DNA of 37,436 nucleotides from Planctomycetaceae bacterium (GCA_029259815.1 JAJDEJ010000260.1:1-37436); one strand, 5' to 3'; counted from the first letter of the stretch, positions 1 through 10,078 are shown. Made by a program: numbers and translations. The notes: generated by a model from the sequence alone, not told the origin.

Positions 1-87
1 CAGCCCCGCAGCAGCCGCAGCCCCGCAGCAGCCGCAGCCCCGCAGCAGCCGCAGCCCCGCAGCGGACGTCAGCCCCGCAGCGGACGT
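1..87. repeat. GC-rich short tandem repeat (3 x 17 bp + 2 x 18 bp)
   Basis: Three identical 17-bp units (1-17, 18-34, 35-51) are followed by two identical 18-bp units (52-69, 70-87). All five start with CAGCCCCGCAGC; the 17-bp units end in AGCCG and the 18-bp units in GGACGT. The 17-bp period shifts the reading frame at each unit. All three plus-strand frames stay open to 138, 146 and about 222, so the array could be the tail of a gene entering from the left or an intergenic repeat; the sequence does not decide. The units abut without spacers, so this is not a CRISPR array. Confidence 0.85.
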
Positions 88-490
88 CAGCCGCCCGCCC
101 TCAAAATCCGCGACAAGTTCCCGTCGCGGCAGCCGTGAAAAAGTGATGGCCTGCGTGTTACACTCTGTCACGCGATCGGTCCTGGATTCGATCGAGAGCA
201 ACGGTTGTTGTCCCCTTCCTTGACCGAATCTCAGGCCATCGCAAAACACTCAACACCAAGCAGCGGATGAAATATCCGGGCTAGTGTCACTGGTACCTTG
301 GTGTAGCGGCGTTGGGATGGTGGAAGTGCGATGGTCCCTGTCTGGTCCGCCGCTGGGGTCGCTATGCCTGGTCGCCCCCCGACAAATAGTGATTCGTTCT
401 GTATCTGACTGACGGTTCCTTGCAGGGCGAATCGCTGACATTGCGGAGATTGAGTGACTCGAGTATAAGACGCCGCGTTTCTGGTCACGA
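88..490. other. Gene-free stretch upstream of the TAXI-type gene
   Basis: No open frame here has a recognisable protein or a ribosome binding site. The longest frames (a minus-strand frame over 231-539 and a plus-strand frame over 420-608) give arginine- and serine-rich translations without domains. The promoter of the gene at 491 presumably lies here, but no clear -35/-10 pair was identified. Confidence 0.5.
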
Positions 491-1873
491 ATGGCGAGGT
501 ACGTCGTGTTTCAACACCAAAAACCTCAGACTTGGTCACATGAAAGGGCTCGCCGCACAGTCACCAGATGGGGTCCCGCACTCCTGGTCACAGTTTGTGC
601 GATACTAGCGACTCCCTGGTTGCTCGGCCCGCGATGTCCGAAGCATGTTGTCATTGCCACTGGTGGCCAGGACGGTGCTTACTTTGCGTTTGCCAACCGA
701 TATCGTCAGATTCTCGCAAAGGAAGGGATTACCCTCGAACTCCGGACCACGGCTGGTTCCGTCGAGAACAGCCGGTTGCTCCGTGATGGCGAATCTGATG
801 TTTCATTGGCTTTGATTCAGGGCGGAATCACTTCGAATGATGAAACGAACGATTTTGAGTCCTTGGCGAGTCTGTACCTTGAGCCCGTTTGGGTCTTCTG
901 CAGATCCAACGAGCCGATTGACGATCTCGAGCAGCTGCGTGACAAGCGAATCTCCATCGGACCGGAAGGAAGCGGCACTCACGCCATTGCCTTGAAGCTT
1001 CTCGGCGACAACAAGCTGGCTCCGGAGTCCGACTCCGCTGATGATACAATCATCTTTGATTGGACAACGTCCGAATCTGTCGCCGGCCTCAAGTCGGGGA
1101 CGATTGATGCTGCCTTTTTCGTGATCTCACCGGAATCGCCGATTGTTGACGAGTTGATACAGACGGACGGCATCCAACTCGTGAGCTTTCGCCGGGCAGC
1201 GGCTTATCAGCGACGATATCCGTACCTCTCCAACGTGACTCTTCCCGAAGGCTTGATCAACTTTGAACAGAATGTGCCTTCTCGCGACATCGTGTTGTTA
1301 GCGCCGGCAGCCAACCTCGTGGCCCGTGCTGATCTGCATCATGCACTCATCCCATTGTTAATGCAGACAGTGGAGGAAGTTCATGAGTCCGGCGGTCTCC
1401 TTGCGCGTCCGGAACCATTTCCGTCTCCGACATATGTCGACTACCCGCTCAATCGCGACGCACGCCGTCATTTTCAATCCGGCCCCACATTGTTCTATCG
1501 CTACCTCCCGTTTTGGCTGGCCGCGTGGCTGGATCGAGTCAAGCTGTTGCTTCTGCCGATGTGTACTCTGCTCTTCCCACTGTTGAAAGTCGCACCACCC
1601 ATTTACCGTTGGCGAATCCGCTCCAAGATTTATCGCTGGTATCGAGTTCTCCGTGAGATTGACCAGAAACTGAAGGGGGCCCAGCCTGGAGATGACTTTA
1701 GTCAGGATGTTGTACAACTCAGAAGCCTTGAAACCGAATTGGCTGAGGTCTCTGTCCCACTTTCCTACATGGCTGAATTCTACAACCTGCACCTGCACAT
1801 CTTGTTGGTGCAGAATAAGATTCGGAAGCACGGTCAACAGGCGGACGCAGATGACTTGCGAAATGCCGCTTGA
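491..1873 (+). CDS. Membrane-anchored TAXI-family (TRAP-type) solute-binding protein
   Basis: A 460-residue protein resembling TAXI-family solute-binding subunits of TRAP transporters (NMT1-like fold). An N-terminal hydrophobic segment (about residues 28-46) is followed by the typical opening VVIATGGQDGAYFAFANRY, and by ISIGPEGSGTHA near residue 155. Unlike standard periplasmic TAXI proteins it has a second hydrophobic segment (about 337-372) and a charged C-terminal tail of about 90 residues, so the binding domain would be tethered at both ends. The ATG at 491 is the first ATG after an in-frame stop at 455; no strong Shine-Dalgarno is visible. No TRAP permease gene lies nearby, so transport is unproven and a sensory or scaffolding role is possible. 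The family call is fairly secure; the ligand is unknown. Confidence 0.8.
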   Translation: MARYVVFQHQKPQTWSHERARRTVTRWGPALLVTVCAILATPWLLGPRCPKHVVIATGGQDGAYFAFANRYRQILAKEGITLELRTTAGSVENSRLLRDGESDVSLALIQGGITSNDETNDFESLASLYLEPVWVFCRSNEPIDDLEQLRDKRISIGPEGSGTHAIALKLLGDNKLAPESDSADDTIIFDWTTSESVAGLKSGTIDAAFFVISPESPIVDELIQTDGIQLVSFRRAAAYQRRYPYLSNVTLPEGLINFEQNVPSRDIVLLAPAANLVARADLHHALIPLLMQTVEEVHESGGLLARPEPFPSPTYVDYPLNRDARRHFQSGPTLFYRYLPFWLAAWLDRVKLLLLPMCTLLFPLLKVAPPIYRWRIRSKIYRWYRVLREIDQKLKGAQPGDDFSQDVVQLRSLETELAEVSVPLSYMAEFYNLHLHILLVQNKIRKHGQQADADDLRNAA

Positions 1874-1997
1874 ATCGATGTGTGTCGATCGGTGACGGAT
1901 CGTCGGGGATGGTCGGCGACAGTATGATGCCCTTCTGTCTTCGCTGACGTGCTGCAACGCAGCGTCCGCATCCCCATGACTGACCAGGGATTCTCCG

Positions 1998-4895
1998 ATG
2001 ATTACTCCAAGACTCGGCTTGCTATGTTTGGTTTGCTTTTCGCAGTTGATCGATGAGCCATCTGCGTCAGCTGCGGATCAACCGAATCTCATCTTCATTC
2101 TGGCCGATGATTTGGGTTGGCGTGACGTGGAGTTTGCCGGGTCGGCGTTCTTCGAGACACCTCAGATCGACCGACTCGCAGCGCAGGGCATGACGTTCCG
2201 CGCGGCTTACTCGGGCGGACCGAATTGCTCTCCGACACGGGCCTGTCTGATGTCGGGCACCTATACACCACGACATCACATCTACACGCCCGGTGGACGA
2301 GCAAAAGGTGATCCAAAGTACATGCGACTGCTTGTTCCGGCCCGGGGGCGCGACGACACAGATCTCGCCAAGCGAGCAGCCCAACAGTTCCCCATTACGA
2401 ATTCTCTGGACCCGGCATTCATCTGCATCCCCGAAGTGCTGAAGCCTGCTGGCTACACCTCAGCGCGGCTCGGTAAATGGCATCTTGGTGAAGACACTCA
2501 AGGGTTTGACATCAGTTCGGCGGACGGCCAAGGCGGACCGGATGGCAGCTTCTATGGTGAGGTTCACGTCACCGAACAACTCACCGATCGTGCACTACAA
2601 GTCATCGTTGAGCATCAGGAGAGGCCGTTCTTTCTCTACCTGCCCTATTGGGACGTGCACACACCACTTCGCGCTCGTGAAGATCTCGTTGAGAAATACC
2701 GCAGAAAGCGGGAGACGCTGCCCGAGGACGAGAGGGACCAATTCAATCCTGTCTATGCGGCGATGATCGAGGCTGTCGACACCGGAGTGGGCCGTGTTGC
2801 TGACAAGGTCGATGAGCTTGGGCTTTCGGAGAATACACTGATTATCTTCACCAGCGACAACGGCGGCACAAGTGTCGCTCAATTGAGTCCCCTGCGAGGA
2901 ATGAAGGGGTCATTGTTCGAAGCCGGTGTTCGCGTGCCGGCCTGCATGCGGTGGACCGACCGGATCGAGCCGGGGTCGACATGCGACACACCGATCACGA
3001 GCGTCGACTTCCTGCCGACATTCGCGTCGTTGGCCGGGGCAAAGTTGCCCGACTCTCAGCCCATCGATGGAGTGGACATCACGCCGGTGTTGGATGGCCA
3101 GCCGATCGAGGAGCGGGCCATCTTCTGGCATTACCCATTGTATCTGCAGGGGAAGGGGCTGACCGTTCACTTGCCGGACGGGAAGACCGACTCGTGGCGG
3201 GGGTTCCCCTCGACAAGCATGCGTCGAGGCAACTGGAAGCTGATCGAATTTCATGAAGACAACACCGTGGGGCTGTACGATTTAGAAAAGGATCCTGGTG
3301 AGACGACGAATCTTGCCGAACGTCATCCCGACATCACTGGCCGATTACGGGCTGAACTCGATGCGTGGCAGGAGCAAACGCAGGCCCCCATTCTTACCGT
3401 CCCCAATCCCGAATGCATCCTTGGCCCATTGCCGACGCATGCATCTGCACGAGACTTGAGTCCCATGGCGGCGATGGGCCTGATGGCGGGAGAGGTCACA
3501 GCCACGAGCGCACTCGTCCAGCTGCGACTGTCGAATGTCGACCATCCGATTGACCGTGACGTACCGGGCCGATCTGGAGTGGTCAACTTTGTCCTGACGC
3601 CGGTCGGGGGCGATGAACCGACGGATGATGTGCCCAATTGGAAGGAGTCGCGGCTCGTTCGAGCAACTGCTGAGCGTGACTTCATCGCGCGCGCCTCCTT
3701 CGACAACCTGCAGCCGGGGACCACCTACAAGTGTTTGACGAGGATTGGCAATGACGCTGAGTCTCCCAGAGACGGCCCCATCGGCAGCTTTCGGACCTTG
3801 CCTGGCCCTGATGCAGAGGAGGAGGTCCAATTCGTTGTCGTAACCGGGATGAACTATGCCAAGTTCCACGGCGACTATCGAATTGACCGCAAGCAACACG
3901 CTATCGAAAATAACACCGAATTGCCGGCTCCCTACGATGGTCCCGATAAGTACCTCGGCTATCCGGCACTGGATTCGATCCTGCAGAAGCGACCGGACTT
4001 CTTTGTGGGGACGGGGGACAACGTCTATTACGACACGCCGGACAATCCACGAGCGAAGACGATCACCCAGATGAGGCGGAAGTGGCACGAGCAGTTCGTG
4101 CAGCCGCGATATGTCGAGTTGTTCGCATCGGTTCCGACCTACTGGGAGATTGACGACCATGATTACCGCGTCGATGACGGAGACAACACGGGTGACTACG
4201 AACCGTCTCCTGAAGTGGGCCGTCGGGTGATGCTCGAACAGTTACCCATTGCTCCGGAGGATGTTGAGGATGCGAAGACCTACCGCACTCACCGAGTCAG
4301 CCGTGATCTGCAGGTCTGGTTCACTGAGAACCGGATGCATCGCAGCCCCAACGCGACGCCAGACGGGCCGGGGAAAACGATTTGGGGCAATGAGCAGAAA
4401 GCATGGCTCAAACGTACGCTGCGGGACAGTGATGCGACGTTCAAGCTACTCATCTCACCGACTCCGCTGATTGGCCCGGATGACCTGCGGAAAACCGACA
4501 ACCACACGAACATCAATGGCTTCCAACATGAAAGAGATGAGTTCTTTCAATGGCTTGGCGAGACGGGCATCGGACAGCGAGGATTCTTCATCATCTGCGG
4601 TGATCGCCACTGGCAGTATCATTCGATTCACCCAACGGGGATCGAGGAGTTTTCCTGTGGTGCCCTCATCGATGCCAACTCCCGCCCCGGTCGCCTCCCG
4701 GGTGATCCCAAGTCGACCGATCCAGAGGGGCGGATTCGTCAGCCGTACCGGCAGGAGACACCCTCGGGAGGGTTTCTGATGGTGAATGTCCGCCCGTCAA
4801 TTGCTGAAAGTCCTCCGAGTTTGACGTTCACACACTACGATGAACGTGGAGCCCTGCTCAACGAGCACACGAAGGTAGCGAGCCTTGTCGACTGA
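1998..4895 (+). CDS. Secreted sulfatase fused to a PhoD-like metallophosphatase
   Basis: A 965-residue protein with a signal peptide (about 1-25) and two hydrolase domains. Residues about 29-470 are a type I sulfatase: metal-binding D37/D38, the formylglycine signature C77-S-P-T-R, K160-W-H162, H221 and SDNGG at 286-290. Residues about 485-600 resemble the beta-sandwich that precedes PhoD domains. Residues about 615-960 carry metallophosphatase motifs: G-D674-N, D719-D-H721-D and G868-D-R-H871-W. C77 would need a formylglycine-generating enzyme, none of which is in this window. An AGGGA sequence lies seven bases before the ATG. The likely role is release of sulfate and phosphate from extracellular esters. 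Both domains keep their key residues, so neither looks decayed. Substrates cannot be read from sequence. Confidence 0.9.
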   Translation: MITPRLGLLCLVCFSQLIDEPSASAADQPNLIFILADDLGWRDVEFAGSAFFETPQIDRLAAQGMTFRAAYSGGPNCSPTRACLMSGTYTPRHHIYTPGGRAKGDPKYMRLLVPARGRDDTDLAKRAAQQFPITNSLDPAFICIPEVLKPAGYTSARLGKWHLGEDTQGFDISSADGQGGPDGSFYGEVHVTEQLTDRALQVIVEHQERPFFLYLPYWDVHTPLRAREDLVEKYRRKRETLPEDERDQFNPVYAAMIEAVDTGVGRVADKVDELGLSENTLIIFTSDNGGTSVAQLSPLRGMKGSLFEAGVRVPACMRWTDRIEPGSTCDTPITSVDFLPTFASLAGAKLPDSQPIDGVDITPVLDGQPIEERAIFWHYPLYLQGKGLTVHLPDGKTDSWRGFPSTSMRRGNWKLIEFHEDNTVGLYDLEKDPGETTNLAERHPDITGRLRAELDAWQEQTQAPILTVPNPECILGPLPTHASARDLSPMAAMGLMAGEVTATSALVQLRLSNVDHPIDRDVPGRSGVVNFVLTPVGGDEPTDDVPNWKESRLVRATAERDFIARASFDNLQPGTTYKCLTRIGNDAESPRDGPIGSFRTLPGPDAEEEVQFVVVTGMNYAKFHGDYRIDRKQHAIENNTELPAPYDGPDKYLGYPALDSILQKRPDFFVGTGDNVYYDTPDNPRAKTITQMRRKWHEQFVQPRYVELFASVPTYWEIDDHDYRVDDGDNTGDYEPSPEVGRRVMLEQLPIAPEDVEDAKTYRTHRVSRDLQVWFTENRMHRSPNATPDGPGKTIWGNEQKAWLKRTLRDSDATFKLLISPTPLIGPDDLRKTDNHTNINGFQHERDEFFQWLGETGIGQRGFFIICGDRHWQYHSIHPTGIEEFSCGALIDANSRPGRLPGDPKSTDPEGRIRQPYRQETPSGGFLMVNVRPSIAESPPSLTFTHYDERGALLNEHTKVASLVD

Positions 4896-5194
4896 TTAAC
4901 GATGATCGTCGACTCTCTTTCGAGAGCCCCTTTCAGTTGACGCATGGTTGGTGGTCACAGGGACAGATCCCCAATTGGGCATGTCCACGATCACGGTTTC
5001 GCCTGTTCCTCATCCTTTCTCACAGCTGCTTTGGGAGGCGTCGGCTGCTGACAGGGAGTCGAAATCTACTACATCATCGCTGTCACTGCGTGGTTGTACG
5101 TAACTCCCGATCTGAGGTTCATTATGCCTGCCCAGGAATCAACCGACACGGCCACGCTCCTCGGTTTGCGGGCGAGAGTCATCTTCTGAGTCGA
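4896..5194. other. Convergent intergenic region without a gene
   Basis: This 299-base stretch separates the converging sulfatase/PhoD gene and the HAD phosphatase gene. A short hairpin (CTCTC 4913-4917, loop TTTC, GAGAG 4922-4926) lies just after the fusion gene but lacks a T-run, so it is at best a weak terminator. A plus-strand frame from 4937 runs antisense into the HAD gene and shows no domain. Confidence 0.4.
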
Positions 5195-6175
5195 TCAATC
5201 GGCTTTCGGGTAAATCGCCTTCCAGTCACGCTTCATGTCCATGACGGTCCAACCTTTGGCTTTGGCCTCGTTAAGAGCCTTGTCGAGACGCCCCACCGAC
5301 GAGTCGCGGTCGTAAGCAGCTTCGCGAGCTGCGTCGGTGTGATGGACGATCAAGGCGAATCCCGGGCGCTGACCAGATGTCGCCCACTGCAGCATCTCCA
5401 GATCGCCATCAGAGTTTCCGAAAGCCATAAGAGGGCGTCGGCCGATGAATCGGTGAATTGCGACGGGTTTGCCAGCCTTGTCGTCAATGAAATCGATTTC
5501 GGGAAGCCGAATCAATGACGGTTGGCTGTCACGTATTTCGTACTTCACTTTGATACTGGAGCCGACGACCTGCTCGGGCGGAATCCCGTACACTCGCTGC
5601 GACCAAGGCCTCATGAATTCGATGCCGCCGCCTGAAACGATCCACGTCTTGAACCCGTTCTCCCGGAGGTACTGCAAAACCTCCAGCATCGGCTGATAGA
5701 CCATTTCGGAGTAGAGGCGCCCGGTTTCGGGATGCCGAGCGGTGTTGATCCAATCACTGGTGATCTGCTCGAACTCCTCCGTCGTCATGCCGGCATGAGT
5801 GGCCATCATGATCTTGAGCAGTGCAGCGTGACCGCCCGCGACAAGCGTTTTCAGATCGTTTTCGAGCACCGCCTTGTAGGGTTGCTCCGTCTTCCACTCA
5901 GGATGATCGTCGGCGAGATCCTTCACCCGATCGATGGCGAATGCCAGCTGGAAGTAGATCGGCTTCTCCGACCACAGCGTCCCATCATTGTCGAAGACAG
6001 CGATTCGATCAGCAATGGGGACGAAGGTCTCCTTGTCTTCATCTGTCACTGATTCAACAAATCGAATGATGGATCGCTTTGAAGCACTCTTCTGCCAGGA
6101 TGGCAAAGGATCTGCCGCGACCGTGACTGATGCCGTGACCAGTGGGATTAGAAATCGAATGATTGTCTTCACCAT
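5195..6175 (-). CDS. Secreted HAD-superfamily phosphatase
   Basis: A 326-residue protein with a hydrophobic N-terminal signal peptide (about 1-21) and the four HAD motifs: D62-N-D64-G-T (motif I), W-I-V-S181-G-G-G (motif II), a lysine in DDKAGK at 231-236 (motif III) and G253-N-S-D-G-D258 (motif IV). The spacing fits a HAD phosphatase with a helical cap inserted between motifs I and II. Export suggests a periplasmic phosphomonoesterase, perhaps scavenging phosphate. It lies 64 bases downstream of the alpha/beta hydrolase on the same strand and may share its transcript. The substrate is not predictable; phosphoserine-phosphatase-like HADs are the nearest look-alikes. Confidence 0.85.
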   Translation of the reverse strand: MVKTIIRFLIPLVTASVTVAADPLPSWQKSASKRSIIRFVESVTDEDKETFVPIADRIAVFDNDGTLWSEKPIYFQLAFAIDRVKDLADDHPEWKTEQPYKAVLENDLKTLVAGGHAALLKIMMATHAGMTTEEFEQITSDWINTARHPETGRLYSEMVYQPMLEVLQYLRENGFKTWIVSGGGIEFMRPWSQRVYGIPPEQVVGSSIKVKYEIRDSQPSLIRLPEIDFIDDKAGKPVAIHRFIGRRPLMAFGNSDGDLEMLQWATSGQRPGFALIVHHTDAAREAAYDRDSSVGRLDKALNEAKAKGWTVMDMKRDWKAIYPKAD

Positions 6176-6239
6176 GGGGAGAGTTCCATCGGAGTGCAGC
6201 CTGTGGAAATGATTGCTTCACAAGTTCGATTGTCAGATT

Positions 6240-7928
6240 TCACTCGACAACATGATCCTTGAGAAAATGATTTTTCAGCCGTTTCGTCTCGTCAACACTC
6301 CAGGGAACTTGGACGGTAACTGCCATCCAGGCATCAATGTAACTCGATGGTGAGTAATTGTGACCGTATCCCAATGGAATGCTGGTCGCCATGGGCAGGT
6401 CAAAGGCAGTTTGCAAAAACGTGACCAGCGGATACCACCGCAGATGGGAGGAGACATCAGGGCCTCGGGGTACGTTCAGCCATGGGGGTTTCTCAAGAAG
6501 CGAATTTGGTGAAAAGAACACCATGGGATCGCTGGCATACTGGATATAGACACAGCGAATTGGTCCCCAACGTCGACCATCATCGAGCATGTTCTTCTGA
6601 CTCGTGAATCGAATCATGGCTCCATCGCGAATTTTCGGTAGCCAGACAGGGGAGTCCTCGTTGCGGGCGCGAGTCAAGTCGGAGACTTGCGTGCTGGGAA
6701 ACGGCGAGCCACTCCACACCGCCCCCTGAATCGGATCTTCAAAAGTCGTCAAGAGGTCAGCGGTTGACTCGGACCCCAACGCGCCGAGACTCAATCCGTG
6801 GAGGTAGAGCTTAGGCCGATCCTCTTGGGGAAGTGTTGTCCAGTAGTCATAGACTTCATCAAACAGAATCTGTGCCGAGTCCTTGGAGCGGTTAGGGTCG
6901 ACCAGGATCGAAAGCCAACTCGGAAGATAAGAATACTGCACGCTCACGATCGCCGTATCGCCGCCGTGCAGGTACTCCAGCGGATTGACAGCGCTGGGAT
7001 CGAGCCAGCCGGTTCCGGTCGGTGTCGCCACTATCAACAGGGAACGGTCGAACGCTCCGATCCGTTTGAGTTCTTCCAGTGCCAGTTCTGCGCGTTCTCG
7101 TAAAGTCTCCGCAGAGCGAAGGCCTGCGTAGACTCGGATGGGTTGCATGGCTTCACGTCCCAGAAACTCCGCGAGTTCCTCGGCAGTCGGTCCCTGCACG
7201 ATGAAATTCTTCCCACGTCGTCCAATCGTATCCCACGGGATGTGTGATTCGGCGCTCCCGCAGAAACTGGTGCCTTGAGGTTGCTCAACCCCGTCATCAA
7301 TCGCTGCGTCCATCTGTGCGAAGAACCGATCCGCAGTGTTCAGCAGGTTCTTGGCGACAACATCGTTCAACAGAAAGAGGAATGCCAAATAGACAATCAA
7401 TCCACTCAGAATGTAGGAAACCCGCTGCGGCAGAAACCGAGTCAACCTGTTAGCGACGAATGAGAAGCACCATCCCAAGAGACGAGCGAACGCGACGAAG
7501 ACGATGCCTGTCACGATCGCGATCAACGCAGTGCGGTAGGGGTCGGCTGTTTCAAGAGGCTGCATTTCCATGAGTTCGCGGATGGAGTTTTGCCAGAACG
7601 TCATCTGCCTGACGAATACGACAAACACAATGCCCACCGCGACTGTGGTGATTCGCTTGCCGAGAAGCTCCAGGCGTGGGCTCGGTTTGGGAAGCTCCAG
7701 AAACTGCCATAACCACACACACGCCACACCAACTCCATACCCGATTGCCAGGGCGAAGCCGGACTGCAAGCCTTGAACGAAATAGTGGCGGGGCAACAGC
7801 GAGGGTGTCACCGAAGCCGAGAAGAACAGTGTCGCAAACACGAGGCCCACAAAGGAAAAGGACCTCCAATAGTCACTCGCCCACATCATCAGTCGCGACC
7901 CCCACTTCTGATTCTTGCTGTCGATCAT
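6240..7928 (-). CDS. Multi-pass membrane alpha/beta-hydrolase (Abhydrolase_9 type)
   Basis: A 562-residue protein from the ATG at 7928; an in-frame GTG at 7952 is an alternative start. The N-terminal 190 residues hold about five hydrophobic segments, including the stretch SASVTPSLLPRHYFVQGLQ typical of the Abhydrolase_9 N-terminal domain. The C-terminal part is an alpha/beta hydrolase with nucleophile motif G-L-S380-L-G and the family-like phrases RVYAGLRSA and ATPTGTGWLDP. It is likely an inner-membrane esterase or lipase-like enzyme of unknown substrate. The arrangement matches a conserved bacterial family that carries both domains. Neither start has a convincing ribosome binding site. The nearest gene on the same strand is the HAD phosphatase 64 bases downstream. 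Confidence 0.85.
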   Translation of the reverse strand: MIDSKNQKWGSRLMMWASDYWRSFSFVGLVFATLFFSASVTPSLLPRHYFVQGLQSGFALAIGYGVGVACVWLWQFLELPKPSPRLELLGKRITTVAVGIVFVVFVRQMTFWQNSIRELMEMQPLETADPYRTALIAIVTGIVFVAFARLLGWCFSFVANRLTRFLPQRVSYILSGLIVYLAFLFLLNDVVAKNLLNTADRFFAQMDAAIDDGVEQPQGTSFCGSAESHIPWDTIGRRGKNFIVQGPTAEELAEFLGREAMQPIRVYAGLRSAETLRERAELALEELKRIGAFDRSLLIVATPTGTGWLDPSAVNPLEYLHGGDTAIVSVQYSYLPSWLSILVDPNRSKDSAQILFDEVYDYWTTLPQEDRPKLYLHGLSLGALGSESTADLLTTFEDPIQGAVWSGSPFPSTQVSDLTRARNEDSPVWLPKIRDGAMIRFTSQKNMLDDGRRWGPIRCVYIQYASDPMVFFSPNSLLEKPPWLNVPRGPDVSSHLRWYPLVTFLQTAFDLPMATSIPLGYGHNYSPSSYIDAWMAVTVQVPWSVDETKRLKNHFLKDHVVE

Positions 7929-8189
7929 GTTCGTTTCTGGTTGTTGAGTCACGGTTGAAAACGGTCGGCTTCAGGTGATTCGGTGTCTCACGATCGACTT
8001 CATGCCAATCCTGAAGTCATTGTGATGATCAAGGCTGATGTTGCGAAGTCCGTCACACGGTAACTCGAAATTCTGTCGGAAACCCCATCGGGGACGAATT
8101 CCAGCCAGTCGGCACTGGCGACATCCTAGATGCGGCGGCAATCTCTCGCATACTTTGAGTCGCCGATTGTCTTGAATGTTTGGTATCCT

Positions 8190-8324
8190 ATGAGCCGGTT
8201 TCAAAACATCAACTTCGGGTGGCGGGATCTGACCAACGGGAAGGACCGGGCCGGTGATGGCAGGGCCATCCGCTTCGCTCCTGACCCTGCCACCCTACAA
8301 ATAGCGGTTTAGAAACCGGCTCAT
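8190..8324 (+). repeat. Palindromic intergenic element, copy 1 (135 bp)
   Basis: The ends are a perfect 13-bp inverted repeat (ATGAGCCGGTTTC at 8190-8202, its complement at 8312-8324). Inside lies a second pair of arms, GGGTGGC at 8217-8223 and GCCACCC at 8289-8295, and GACCAACGGGA at 8231-8241. A 37-bp block (8260-8296) is identical to 11248-11284 on the opposite strand. It sits between the abhydrolase and the secreted-protein gene at 8408. It encodes no transposase, so it is a MITE- or REP-like element. Confidence 0.85.
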
Positions 8325-8407
8325 GCACTTTGCGATTCCTTAATGTTTGTTTTTTCTATCTTCCCATTCACGACATGTACACAATCCGTTCCAATAAAGA
8401 GAATCCG

Positions 8408-9862
8408 ATGCGTTATCTGCCATTCATACTGCTGTTTGGGGCGAGTTCAATTGTCGTTGGAGATGATGTGGTCGAGTTGGTTCGTTCCCTTCCCAATTCT
8501 GCGAATACGGTGGCCGTTGTACGAGTGTCGTCAATTCTCGGAACGAATCGCGCCAAAGCCGAGCTTTGGTACGAAAAGCAGGAAGAGAACTACTCAACTG
8601 GGCTGGCAGCGGTCCCGCCTTGGGTGGAGACACTCGTGATCGGCTCACTGGTCCATCCCTCTGTGCCTGAAGAAGTCTGGTCGGCTGCAATCGTGCGACG
8701 ACCGGGAAATGTGACCATCGAAGCAATCGCTGAGCATGAGGGAGTCTCCGTCGATGAGCTGGCCGGTTTCCCATCAATCCAGACCCGTCGTGACAGCTTG
8801 ATTGTTCAACCGTTGCCCGACATTCTGACGGCCTATCGACCAGCACACCGCCTCGAAGCCTCCCAGTGGGCGCGATCCGTCGCTGAGCAGAAGACATCGG
8901 GCGTTTCGTCCTACCTCCGCGAAGCCGCAGGACAGCAAGGACATGTCGTGCTCGCCTTGGATTTACAGGATTTGCTGGACGCCAAAAAAGTCGAGCAACT
9001 ACTTGCGCAGGACAAGCGATTTGCCGCACAACGTAAACTCGTGGACCGTCTTGTTCCGCTGCTGGCAGGTTTACGCGGGATCACTTGTTCTGTGACGGTT
9101 GGCGACACGACGGAAGCGATCGTCACAATCGATTTCTCGGCGAACGTTGGCCCCTCATCGCTGACAGTCAAGACTCTGTTCGTCTCGATCCTGGACGACT
9201 TGGGGACCGCAATTGACGAGTTTGCGGACAGCAAGGTTAGCTCCGAAAATCATTCGGTGACACTTCGGTGTTCACTCTCAGACGACAGTCTGCGGCGAAT
9301 TTTGTCACTCATCGTGACACCTTCTTCACCCTACCACGCCCCACCAAAACCGGTCGTCGAGAAATCAAACACCGAATCGCCGCCAACACAGGCCGTCAAT
9401 TCTCGGGTTGCGACACAACGCTATCTGAAAGCTGTCAATGGCATGATTGATGATCTGCAGCGGGCCAATCGTCGTGCCAAGGACTATGCCCGGACCGCTA
9501 CTTGGCATGACAACTTCGCTCGGAAAATCATCGACTTGCCGACACAAGGTGTGGACCCGGCGACAGTCGCCTACGGAGACAGCATTGCTTCAAAGTTCCG
9601 GGCGTTGGGCGCTTCGCTGAGGGGACAGGGAGTTGAGATCAATGCTCAGCAGGGCACGTTGACTTACGATGTGGATTACACGCCAGGATGGGCATCCGTC
9701 AATGTTTGGGGTGGCGTTGGATATGGCGAGTCAGCGGTCAATGTGACGAGCAATCTTCGTGAGGTCCGACAAAAGCAGGCGGCAGCCATCGAACACGGAG
9801 CGGATGAGCGAGAACAAATCTGGCTCATGATTGAAGACGAGCGCACCAGGATGCTGCGCTGA
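8408..9862 (+). CDS. Secreted protein of unknown function
   Basis: A 484-residue protein from the ATG at 8408. An earlier in-frame start at 8330 would put 26 polar residues before a clear signal peptide (MRYLPFILLFGASSIVVG) and would begin right beside the palindromic element, so 8408 is preferred. No known domain was recognised. The mature part has mixed alpha/beta character up to about residue 310, a proline-rich linker (about 312-340) and a charged C-terminal half with helical stretches and a glycine-rich patch WGGVGYGES. Such proteins, exported and without relatives outside the phylum, are common in planctomycetes. The next gene (10079) is also secreted, but a 216-base gap argues against strict coupling. 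Confidence 0.75.
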   Translation: MRYLPFILLFGASSIVVGDDVVELVRSLPNSANTVAVVRVSSILGTNRAKAELWYEKQEENYSTGLAAVPPWVETLVIGSLVHPSVPEEVWSAAIVRRPGNVTIEAIAEHEGVSVDELAGFPSIQTRRDSLIVQPLPDILTAYRPAHRLEASQWARSVAEQKTSGVSSYLREAAGQQGHVVLALDLQDLLDAKKVEQLLAQDKRFAAQRKLVDRLVPLLAGLRGITCSVTVGDTTEAIVTIDFSANVGPSSLTVKTLFVSILDDLGTAIDEFADSKVSSENHSVTLRCSLSDDSLRRILSLIVTPSSPYHAPPKPVVEKSNTESPPTQAVNSRVATQRYLKAVNGMIDDLQRANRRAKDYARTATWHDNFARKIIDLPTQGVDPATVAYGDSIASKFRALGASLRGQGVEINAQQGTLTYDVDYTPGWASVNVWGGVGYGESAVNVTSNLREVRQKQAAAIEHGADEREQIWLMIEDERTRMLR

Positions 9863-10066
9863 AGCAGCGGAGAATGTCAGCATGGCAGTGAGCACGAGTC
9901 GTATCGCGATGAATCGGATTCTCATCCGAATTGTATTCCTCGGTTGATGGCCGTCCGCATGCGACCAATGTGCCTGTGGCCCTCATGGGTATCGTCACAT
10001 TGCAGTATCATTTAACACTGAAGGAGCCACTAATCGAGCGATCTCAGTCGATCATCAATTCCGCAC

Positions 10067-10073
10067 AAAGGAG
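10067..10073 (+). promoter_or_regulatory. Strong Shine-Dalgarno for the gene at 10079
   Basis: AAAGGAG lies five bases before the ATG at 10079. It is one of the best-matched ribosome binding sites in the window and fixes this start. Confidence 0.75.
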
Positions 10074-10078
10074 ATGAG

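Noticed and set aside
1-87. CRISPR array
   Set aside because: Units abut without spacers and are only 17-18 bp long.
4937-5518. 193-codon open plus-strand frame
   Set aside because: It overlaps the HAD phosphatase gene in antisense, has no recognisable domain and no ribosome binding site.
8130-8312. Small plus-strand frame with a relative in a minus-strand frame at 11154-11354 (shared LTNGK...RAIRFAPDPATL)
   Set aside because: The similarity is real but is explained by the two copies of the DNA palindromic element; the frames have no conserved starts, ends or ribosome sites.
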